Shown: positions 48,469 through 58,500 of the stretch, one piece after another
How the letters are laid out: each line of letters opens with the position of its first letter
How positions within the stretch are numbered: the stretch's first letter is position 1
Assembly (NCBI RefSeq): GCF_032854445.1
Contig: NC_088301.1
Location: 6,308,044 to 6,372,043, forward strand
DNA: 64,000 bases
From: Liolophura sinensis
Lineage: Eukaryota > Mollusca > Polyplacophora > Chitonida > Chitonidae
Direction: 5' to 3'
Program-made: the position numbers and the translations under genes
Notes under the pieces: generated by a model
The model's input: only the letters and a program-made list of their open reading frames with translations
What the model was told of the DNA's origin: nothing
Databases searched by the model: none

Positions 48469-48688
48469 TTGTATAATTAGACGAATCACATCCTGTGAAA
48501 ACGGCTTGGGAAGTAGAGCTGGTGATATTTTCATTCCCGTATTCGATACGTGAAATCGTATCGTCTGAAAGAGGATTTGGAATAGAGTTTCGCTCGGGAT
48601 GCAGCATGTAGTACAGTTTAGCGACGAATGCAAAACTTAGAAATATGAGCACAATAATAGCCAGCTTATACTTGACATTGCCCACACA
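48469..48688 (-). CDS. Possible membrane-anchor exon of the minus-strand sulfotransferase copy
   Basis: After ATTACACAG the frame reads CVGNVKYK, then the hydrophobic LAIIVLIFLSFAFVAKLYYM and a polar stem with NITSS and NYT sites, as expected for a type II Golgi anchor. It is not similar in sequence to the anchor exon of the plus copy. It does not fit the phase left by the MDLDSK exon (phase 1 needed, phase 0 found). Its 3' end runs into a SINE with no donor. It may be a relic of another paralogue. Confidence 0.35.
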
Positions 48689-48799
48689 CTGTGTAATAAA
48701 GGATCCAGAAATGTGCACCGTGCAGCAAAGATATCCGGCATTCTGAGCTACGATTTCGAACACTATTTATATGCCAAACCTGCGCTATTGCGACATTAC

Positions 48800-48920
48800 A
48801 TGATTAATCTTCCTCTCCGATCGTACGTGGGAGGTCTGCCAGCAACCTGTCTGCGGTCTTCGGTTTCTCTCGGCCTCTGCCCGTTTCCTCTCACCATAAT
48901 GCTGGCCCCCAGTGAAATAT
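48800..48920 (+). mobile_element. SINE family A, 3'-half fragment
   Basis: Carries CTCTCCGATCGTACGTGGGA, CAGCAACCTG and CATAATGCTGGCC. The tail is lost. Confidence 0.65.
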
Positions 48921-49267
48921 ACTTTATCCTTGGTTAAGAGTTTTAAAGAACTGTTTTAACATGCACCAACTCGGCGCGAAAGGGGGGCTTAGAGCTTTCA
49001 GAGATTTTCTTGGTATAAAAAGATCATACATGTATGCACTCAAAATCGACGGGGTTTCTCTGCATTCAAAGATGTACATTTCATTTCCCGTGTGCAGATT
49101 TTCGCAAATTCTGGAACAGCTTGCTCTTAAGTAGGCCTACATTCAAAGTTAAGCCAGACATACATCTTTATACCTGAGTTTTACTATAAATTATTGGAAT
49201 TTTAGTCCAGACTAAACTGCTAATACATCTATGAACAATTGGACCCGGGCTCGTGTAATAATGTTTC

Positions 49268-49638
49268 ATAGCCTCAATATAAAGTACACACATTGTCACA
49301 ATCTCACGTGTACAAACGCACGTAATCGTCCTGAAAACTTCATCTAGTTTATTTTAATGCTGTGTTAAAGCTAACTTACTTTTAGAATCCAGATCCATTT
49401 TTAACTACTCTTTGTCTGCCTCAAGAAGTCAAAACCTCACATCTCAGCCGGCGGAAGTTTCTCTCTATTTCTCAATGAAGCTTAACTTTGGATATACTGG
49501 GTCCGTTATCATGTATACCTATTCCTGTGAAACCCTCCCAACCATATACAGGTATACTACTGGTCACATATACACACAAAAATCAATAGATAACATGTAA
49601 CCGACAGCTGAGACACTTATACATATGCAAATGAAAAT
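49268..49638 (-). promoter_or_regulatory. Inverted-repeat arm 1: promoter, 5' UTR and first exon of the minus copy
   Basis: The complement of this segment matches 54927-55303 through ATTTGCATATGTATAAGTGT, CTCAGCTGTCGGTTACAT, ACCTGTATATGG and the MDLDSK exon into intron 1. ATTTGCAT (octamer-type), TATAAG and CAGCTG (E-box) are kept in both arms and would suit a core promoter. That use is inferred from conservation only. Confidence 0.55.
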
Positions 49639-49744
49639 GCTCAACAGACCTCCATGCGTATTCGTTTGCATCCAGACTTGTCGTTTTTTTTTTTTTTTGA
49701 GGAGGGTGGGGGACTCCAAGGTGTTGCTATATTCATATACATTG

Positions 49745-49747
<3 letters not shown>

Positions 49748-49832
<85 letters not shown>
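49748..49832. repeat. (TA)n microsatellite, about 84 bp
   Basis: Pure alternating AT between the two sulfotransferase promoters. Able to form hairpins; the ORF across it is spurious. Confidence 0.97.
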
Positions 49833-49835
<3 letters not shown>

Positions 49836-50871
49836 TAAGTGTTAATATTACGTCCCTAGATTGCTTCCAAATCTTTATAGCAATGACGGCAGAAATGAAC
49901 CATAATCTGTACGCGGGACTAATATAACTTATATTAGGCCCAGCCTGCGTACATTGGAATTACTTTAGGCGTGATAAGATCGCGATGTTGTGATGGGATG
50001 TGATTTTAAACTTCAAATAATTCAGGTGATGTAATTTTTGTCGTAAGTGAAAATAAAGTATATAAACCGGACTCACACAAATCATCAGTTGACACATGCA
50101 TACATCCCTGAATAAAATGGCAGCATCACGTCACTGACGAGATCACACAGCCGATGAAAGTCTTGCTGAAATCACAAAACTCTTTGAGTTTATATATTTT
50201 TGTACGGAGCTTGCTATCTGTCCTAACATGCAAACATAGGAATATAGTTCATGTAATGCAAAATCCCGCTTCTCAATGTAAATTTAATTCAAAATGGTAG
50301 GACTGACACGTGAATACGAGTCTACCCGATAATCTGCAATTCTCGCTCTAAAACGTGATTTCGCCTAACCTGTCTGATACGTCTAAAAGTATCATAAAAT
50401 TCTCAACTGCTTTCTTAAGGCGAAAAATTGGCTGTAAGCTATGGTTATGCGAAAGTTCTATAGTGCATTAAGTAGCCTGCAGCGGTGGGGTCAGTGATGA
50501 CAGCTCTCAAAACAACTGTTTCAGTGTAAAAGTGGAAATGGGAGTGGGCGGGAGGTTGTGCGACACTGGTCTCGTGTTCCCAATAAGCTCATCGATGATG
50601 TAATTTCTAAACATGTCTGATCACTGATCGGAAATATGCGTGAAATAGAGGTGTCATTAGGATAAATAATATAGACTCAAATATGGTTTTGTTTTTTCTT
50701 GTTTTTTTTTTCTGTAACATTCCTCATTTCCCTTAAAACCATAATCTTTGTTCTAGATTTCCTTTTCATACATATCGCTTAATCAAAAGCCCGCATTTAA
50801 TGAAAGTAAATTGCCGATTGGACCGTATTGTCTAAAAACAAAGAAAACACAAGGCAAACTTCGTGATGTTT

Positions 50872-51135
50872 TACTTAACTGCCTCTTTGGCCTTAAGGTT
50901 AGAGCGTCCGCTTCGAAATTGAGAAAACAGAGATCAAATCTGCATAGGGTCGTACCAAACGCTTTTTAAATACTGTTTTTTTTCCCTATCTCGCTTGGCT
51001 TTCAACACTCAGAGGTTATAGCAAGGAAACAGGGCTGATTGGCCCTGTATCAGAATAGTGTGATTTTGGCGGCATGGCCTCAAGAAGACACAGTATATTT
51101 ACACATACCTAATGACTCGTATGACTGAAAAAGGT
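50872..51135 (+). mobile_element. SINE family B
   Basis: A tRNA-like head (TTAGAGCGTCCGCTTCGAA, AGAGATCAAATCTG) is followed by GGAAACAGGGCTGATTGGCC and AAGAAGACACAGTATATTTAC. Confidence 0.75.
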
Positions 51136-51831
51136 AGGGAAAACATAAAAATTACAAGTTCAGGTGAAAGAGTGCGAAAAGTTTGTCGTAAATGTGGTTT
51201 TCAACATTTTTTTTTTCGATTTTTCCTTAAAGAGAGAAGGACACTTGAAAATAATGTTTGTATGGTGGGTATTTGGGACCGTCTTTTGGTGAATATAGTC
51301 TTTGGTGTAATAATATTATACACGAGGATGTAACACATGTTTAGTAAATATATTTTCACAAGAATTTAGCCTTTTCAGTTAACAAATGTGCTCAGCCTGG
51401 ATTTTCATCACATTTATATTTTTAATATATTCATAAATATTATCATGATTCAGATTAAATGCATATGTTTTGGACATAAACAGCAATTTCTTAAGCTATA
51501 AATTTATTACACATGCATCGCATCGTTATTTAGAATGTTATAATGCAACGGCGATGAATACAAAAATGTGGTCCCAAAAATATATACAAAAATATTTAAA
51601 ATTGACCTTTTCTCATGAAAACAAAAAGTCGAGAAAAACATATTTTCAAATACGGTTTGACCCTGTTTCATCTGATTCCGACATAGTTTTCATATTTTCT
51701 TCTCCTTTAAGCACGACGTTACAGCCTAAACATTCATTCTTTCATTCGTGATAATTATAAAACTGTGATAAGTATAGCGTATGAAGAAAATTTGATGAGA
51801 ATTTTTATTATTCCTTTATTCCTGTGTTGTT

Positions 51832-51960
51832 TAGCGCGGCACTCAAAAATTTATCACTTATACGACACATTTATTTATTGTATTGTTATTTTATGCCGCT
51901 GTTTTAAAACTAAAACAGTAAAACCCACGACCGCGGGCCTTCCGACGTATACGGCCGATT
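51832..51960 (-). mobile_element. SINE family A, degraded
   Basis: The pieces GCGGCACTCAAAAATTTATC, CACTTATACGAC and CCCACGACCG are recognisable. The remainder has drifted. Confidence 0.45.
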
Positions 51961-52595
51961 TGCTGGTGTAAGCTATAAGCCTGCCTACACAGGGATATGT
52001 ATAAGGGTTGGAATACGTCCGAGTGCAATACTGCAAAAAAGTGTATCATCACAGGTGCTTAGTCGAGGAGATTCCACATTTGTTTCACGACTATATACAA
52101 CAGTACTGCCGCCAACTTTGTAGGGTTATAATGAACAAAATACTTCAATATTGGTCATCAATGCTTTGGTCTCACTCTCTGTGCTAAGTTCAAGGTTATA
52201 TACAGTACCATTGCCGCACGATTCCAGCCCCAAATTAATCAAGGGGACCTCCAAATATTTAAATCTAACACATAAGACTTCCGTCTATAGGCGGGGAGAG
52301 GTGGAGGTGTGGGAATGGAGGCGGAGAAAGGCGAAGATTGTCGAGCGTTGCCGACAAGTTCATCGATGATATAACTTTCAAAACTTCCCGTTTATTAACA
52401 GATAAAACATACCTCAAACACAGATGTGCTTTTTTTTTCACTTTTCGGAATAACTTTTTTATTTCCCATTGAAGTTACTTTCACATATGCTTTATTCTTG
52501 CAGACTGGATGGTATTATCGTAAATGAAAGAAAACATAACGCAATTTTCTTGATGCTTAATAAACTGACAAGTTTAGCTTATGAAAAAAAAATTT

Positions 52596-52655
52596 AATGT
52601 ATGTATGTATGTATGTATGTATGTATGTATGTATGTATGTATGTATGTGTGTATG
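52596..52655. repeat. (ATGT)n microsatellite
   Basis: About 14 ATGT units. A family-B-like SINE remnant (reversed) follows at 52660-52800. Confidence 0.95.
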
Positions 52656-52867
52656 TATGGGTTTTATGTTGTACTTAGCAATGTCTCAGTCATTAGGTGA
52701 ATGTAAATACGCTGCAATCTTGTCGCTGCCGCAAATGAAGTATCATAACACCAGACGTGATACTCCGCCCAGTAACATTATACTCACATGAGGCCAACCA
52801 ATTTTTAAAGTTTTTTGGTACGGCCTGAGCGGGGCTCGAGTGCGTTTGAGTGAGAGAGTGAGTGAAT

Positions 52868-53185
52868 GCTTGGGGTTTAACGTCGTACTAAACAATTGTT
52901 CAGTCTTATGACGACGAAGGAATCCTTAAAGTGCACGCAAAGTGCCTCCTTCTTGCAGGACGGATTTCCACCACTCTTTCATCTAGTGCTCCTTCACTGA
53001 GACTGCTCACCGAGGGCAAGTAATCCGCCCCTCCCGAGCCATTATACTGATACGGGTTAACCATTCGTTGCATTATCCCCTGCAAGGTGCACGCCATGTG
53101 AGGAAGTTACGACTTCTTCATTTAAGATCTTAGGTGTGACTCGACCCAGGATTGAAACGGACGCTCTACCAACTGTGCTGTTAAT
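52868..53185 (-). mobile_element. tRNA-headed SINE, family C
   Basis: On the minus strand the head near 53185 reads AGCACAGTTGGTAGAGCGTC with GGTCGAGTCACACC, and the end is CGACGTTAAACCCCAAGCAT. It shares its 3' end with family B but has a different body (CTCAGTGAAGGAGC, GGTTAACCCGTATCAG complement). Confidence 0.7.
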
Positions 53186-54124
53186 AAATGTCGGTATGCA
53201 CGCTTTGACGCTTCAGTCTGAAAGGCTCCATATTTGCACATGTTGACCGCAGAAGTTCTGCAGTTCTAAAACGAAATTCATTTGTGACTAAGATCAGACG
53301 GTGAACTGAGTCACTGTAGAAGGACTATAGATTTCCTCGCCACTGCACTTCGATAAATTACCCGCTTAAATTCGATGACCGTACAATACTCTATAGACTG
53401 TGTCCATAGTCTATATGACTGGCAAAGCTGTCTCCACGGAGAGTATAATGAACAATATCAACGTACATATGTGTATGGATTGATAACTTGCTGAAGCAGA
53501 AGGTACACCTGTATGAATGCTTCTTAATACCACAAGTTCCACACAGGTGTTGCAAACTCAGGTATTATTTACAAACAATGCATGCATGGCGTTAACGCTG
53601 CCTGGTATACAGGGTGAACTTAACAGCAGTTACGACAGAGACTGTCTAGCACTGTGGCAAGTCTTCAGTACGATATTAAAGTTCTACTCATCATTAACAA
53701 CTGGTAGTTGTATTTAAAGCTTGATTAACAGAAATTACAACACATAATAATAATATAAGCATACATATTTCGGAGACTATATGGTTACAGCCCTTTTTTC
53801 CTGAAATGGTGTGTGCGTTTTTGATTACTATTAACTGTTATACTTCGCTATATATATAAAAATGTTCTTATTTCCTTTCTTTCCTTATGTCCTCATTTCA
53901 TATATATATATATATAATATATATGATTTCGAAGTTCGAAAAGTTAGTTGTAAATGTGGTCATAAATATTTTCTTTTTAACTTTTTTTCAATTCTTCTTT
54001 AAAGAGAAGAAAAGACATGAAAATGATTTTTGTATGGTGGATATTTGGACCACCCCTTTATAATGTGTAATAATGACATAAATGAGAATGTAACACGTGT
54101 TTTCAGCTAAGGCTGTATTATTTG

Positions 54125-54355
54125 TTTTCTGTCGTTTTAGGACTATCTGATGGCGACAACATCCGAGTGGCCTGGTGTCAGTATAATGTCACATGTGATG
54201 TGATATGATATATGATATTTCATTGATGGTATCACTATGGCGGCATGGACTCGCTCTGCCACAAGAAGACAAAAGAAGTACACACACCTAATGACTTGTG
54301 GTCGTCATATGACTGAAAAATTGTTGAGCAGGACGTTAAACCCCAAGCATACATA
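54125..54355 (+). mobile_element. SINE family B, 3' part
   Basis: GGTGTCAGTATAATGTCACA, GCCACAAGAAGAC, ACACACACCTAATGACT and GTTAAACCCCAAGCATACA occur in order. Confidence 0.8.
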
Positions 54356-54926
54356 TATACATACAAAAATTCCGAACTGACCTCTCTTAATTAGGAAAAC
54401 TAGTTTAAAGCGAATTTATGACAAAAAAAACAAGAAAGCTAAGAATTTTTTTGTTGTACATCTTTATGTTGGGTCATCCTAAACTGTATATTAAGGAACA
54501 AAAAAGAAAACCTTCACGTTTCTTTTAACACTTTTTATACATCGCCAGTCTAACACGGCGTCATTCGTGATATGGAATAAAAATGCCGTATTTAAAGAAT
54601 TATCAAATTATTACCAAGGATTTTATGTGTTATAAAGTTCAAATATAGCGAAACTCCCAGACATTTTGTACCCGGGCAATCAGATGTCACTACAGCCTGT
54701 CGTACGCATCACGCCTAAAGTAGTGGGTTTTTTATGCCTTTATTGCGATAACGATTTGGAACAAATGGATAACAGTGTTATTCATATTAATACAGTTTCT
54801 CATATTACAAGAGAACATTGTATAATTACACCATAAAGTCCCCATTGCCTTTCTTTCTGCAATGTTGACGCAAACAAGTGTTCGCTGAGCAGCTCTTTGA
54901 AGACCTGAGGCCATTTATGTATTTAC

Positions 54927-55155
54927 ATTTGCATATGTATAAGTGTCTCAGCTGTCGGTTACATTTTATCTATTGATGTTTGTGTGTATATGTGACCAGT
55001 AGTATACCTGTATATGGCTGGGAGGGTTTCACACTCAGAAGGAACAGAAAGGATAGCTGATGTATTACATCCAAAGTTGAGCTTCACTGATAGAGAAACT
55101 CCCACCGGCTCAGATGTGAGGTTTTAACTTCTTCGGGCAGACAAACAGTAGTAAG
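54927..55155 (+). promoter_or_regulatory. Inverted-repeat arm 2: promoter and 5' UTR of the intact sulfotransferase
   Basis: Carries the same conserved ATTTGCATATGTATAAGTGT and CTCAGCTGTCGG blocks as arm 1, about 220 bases before the ATG at 55156. The arm continues past exon 1 to 55303. No transcription start is visible directly. Confidence 0.5.
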
Positions 55156-55484
55156 ATGGATTTGGATTCTAAAAGTAAGTTGGCCTAAGTGCAGCACAAA
55201 GTTTGTTATTTTAAAATGAAGGAGGTCAAATTTTCAGGGAGATTCCATGGGTCTGTACATGTGAGATTGTGACAATGTGTGTACTTTATATTGAGACTAT
55301 GAAGTATGATCAAACGAATGCAGGAGTAAACATGGAGTAACTGTTGAGAAAGTCAAGAAACTTTTATTCCAGTCACATGTGAATGTTAGCGAATTGTGTT
55401 TACTGAAATCGGTCCACAAAGGCTTCCGGTATTCGAGCATATGTTCCTAATGGCGATACAATTACAACCACTGAAATGCTTATA

Positions 55485-55556
<72 letters not shown>

Positions 55557-58500
55557 GGTATATATACATTTTTCAATACAGAATAACACTGTTGTTTTTC
55601 GTCATTTGGGTTCAGATGACTTTATTCTATACTTTTACCAAGAAAAGCAAACAAAAACAACTATGGGCATAAAATGAGAAGTCGGCTGTTTACGTCGTAC
55701 TTAACAATATAACAACGAGGAGTCATTAGGCGTGCGGGGCCTCCGTGGCTCAGTCGGTTAGAACGCTAGCGCAGCGCAGTGACCCAGAAGCCTCTCACCA
55801 ATGCGGTTGCTGTGAGTTCAAGACCAGCCTATGCTGGGTTCCTCTCCGGCCGTACGTGGGAAGGTCTGTCAGCAACCTGCGGATGGTCGTGGGTTTCCCC
55901 CCCGGGTTCTGCCCGGTTTCCACCCACCATAATGCTGACCGCCGTCGTATAAGTGAAATATTCTTGAGTACGGCGTAAAACAACAATCAAAAAAACAAAA
56001 AAATCATTAGGCGTGTGTTCATATACTGTGTCAGCTTGTGGCAGGGCGAGCCCATGCCGCCAAGGGTTCTGCCGCCAATGCTACTTGACATGACATCCAA
56101 CCCAGTCACATTATACTAACACTAAGCCAACCAGTCTTGATTAATAGCTCTAACTTCTCAGTGCTGAGCGCCAAGCGGGGCAGCCATAAGTTCCATTTTT
56201 AAAATCTTTGGTGTGACACCACCAGGGTTTGATCCCAGCCATGCAGTCTAACCATTAGGTCCATCCTGACATGAGTATCTTCAGGTATCATCTACCACAT
56301 GCACGCCGATTCCACAAAGCCATTTTTTACTTAAGTCAAAAATTATTACCTCATCACAATGCTTTCTTTTTGGTTCTGGAAATTTTGATATATTTATCTG
56401 AAGATATCATTGATTAGATGGTATTATCTACTACAGACCGATTCCACAAAGCCACTTCTCACTTAAGTAAGGTTTTATTATGCTTTCTTTATGGTTCTGG
56501 AAGTTGAAATTTAGTGCATTTGTCTGAAGATAACATTACTGCGGTGGAGCTGTTGTAGCTGTTCATCAAGCTGTTTTTGCAGCCCTTTCAAATAAATTCA
56601 AACAATGGTATGATTTTTTTTTGTTAGGGTTTTTTTTTTTTTTGCTTTTTTTTAACAGTTGTGCAAATATAAAATTACATATAATTATTACTAAGTTATC
56701 TTTCATTTAGGAATTACATTATTAAATCCAGAGAGAGTAATTCTGCTGAGCAATGGGACAGCATTCTCGAATCCTTTTTTTTTTTTTTCATGTTTGGCAT
56801 TGAATTAATGAATGTCAAAATGTTTATCAGGTACCTGAACACAGGTCTGGCGAAGTTATTAGAATCAGTATACACTTAGATCGCTGCTGTTTGTACTATA
56901 ACCGACACACAGAACTGACATGGAGTGCGGCTGGTTCAACAGTAAAATGGACTTGATTGATTGGTTTACCGACCGTGTGTTGCCATGGGAGCCAACGATC
57001 TAGTTTCTGAAAATTCACGCATGTAGGAGATTGGGAATAAGAAACTGACGAACAGAACCCCGATTTTACCAGGCTTTACAGCACTTCTCGCCATTTGCTT
57101 TTCAGAGCAAATAAATTCCTACAGGATCCTTTGAAAACGCAATACATTTGTCAAAGTTCATGATTTCATTTCATTATTCATTACTCAGCACAATTACGCA
57201 GGTTGAGATGAACAGTTTTGAACCGAGAACAGAACTCATTAGAGAGCGCCTTCTGGGTCTTAACTGCGCGTCCGGAAGTTTCAGATTTCGTTTGGTTTCG
57301 TGATTCTTTTTCGTCGGGGATGATAAAGCGATGGTAATAAATGACGTACTGAATCAACTATTAATAATTTCATTATTAAAAATGTTTTCATTTTTTCTCT
57401 CCTTATTAATTCCAATGGTAGCAGGGTGTGTGACAAATGAAAAGCTTCTGTGTACAACATGGTAGGATGTTGTGCGCGCCACAATGGCTGTTTATTAAAC
57501 TGTGTAGACGTCCATATCCCCTTACTCTGTAACATGCTGAATCTCTAAAGTGGTTTCCGACACTCAAAAAATTAATCTGTTAATTTTAACAGAAAGTCTG
57601 TTATCTGAGTGATGGTAAAATGTATTCTGCTATTATGAAAACAATATTCTGTCATATTCAACAGTATATTTGGGCTCTTCAATCATTCATTCGTTTTATG
57701 CTGTACTCCAGAATATTTCACTTATACGATGGCGGCCAGCATTATGGTGGGAGGTATATTTTGTTAGTCTACGACAATTTTTATGTTGAATTTACAGGAG
57801 ATATGTGTTGTATTGAACACATTAACCTGCTGCAATAACAGAATACATTCTAACATCACCCAGAAAACCTTTGAATTTAACCGATTTTTTTTTGCTTTTT
57901 GGAGAGTAAACTGCTTTTGGTACGATTTGTCGTATCGATTCGTCGAGTGGAAATAGGACAAGCACTATTTCTTTTGGCTTACTCACACCATGCGATTTGT
58001 CGCATCGACTAGGGTTGAATGGAAATAGGACAAGATCTATTCCCTTTGGTGCGCTCACGCCATGCCATTTGTCGTATTGATTAATCGAATGTAAATAGGA
58101 AAAGCTCTATTCCTTTTTTCCGTGGTCACACCATGCGATTTGTCCTATCGACTAGTCGAATGGACACAGGACAAGCACTGTTTTCTTTGGCGTGCTCACA
58201 TCATGTGATTTGTCGAATTCTATAAGACGTATAAACTAAATTTGGTTCTATTTTTCTTCAACCAATTGAATTTGAATTTCATTCTACAAATTACATCGTG
58301 CGAAACAGGCTTTTTTAAGTGAGTGTCAATTAGGTTAAACATTCGTCCGCTGAAAGTATGTTCTATTTTTTATTATAGACACGCCGCTGCTTTGTTCAGC
58401 ATGTTGGATGCCTTACTTAGCAGTCTGCAGACAGAGATGGAGGGTAGTGTTTGTAGCATGGGCTTTAGCAATTGTCCTTTTTGTCAGTTGGGCGATGAAT

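Larger units (their letters stand above)
47262..49398 (-). pseudogene. Carbohydrate sulfotransferase copy, probably non-functional
   Basis: The last exon (48019-47262) is about 90% identical to the plus-strand copy and keeps IHLLRDPRG (3'-PSB), GVPVDPKV and FTVPDRT. Compared with that copy there is one extra base near 47925 (CCTGGCAC versus CGGGCAC), so the frame from the splice site runs into a stop. The first exon (49398-49380, MDLDSK, donor GTAAGT) is conserved. Only about 430 bases separate the last exon from the next candidate exon, and SINEs fill them, so the exon with the 5'-PSB motif is absent. A 212-codon open frame (47900-47262) remains. Most likely a pseudogene; a third gene using part of it cannot be ruled out. 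Confidence 0.75.
50505..54100. repeat. Old duplicated blocks in the intergenic region
   Basis: Block A (50505-50880, with CTCATCGATGATGTAATTTC and CCGTATTGTCTAAAAACAAAG) resembles 52290-52575 (TTCATCGATGATATAACTTTC). Block B (51160-51345, with TTTGTATGGTGGGTATTTGG) resembles 53930-54110 (TTTGTATGGTGGATATTTGG). Order and direction are the same, so a diverged tandem duplication is likely. No gene recognised. Confidence 0.6.
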
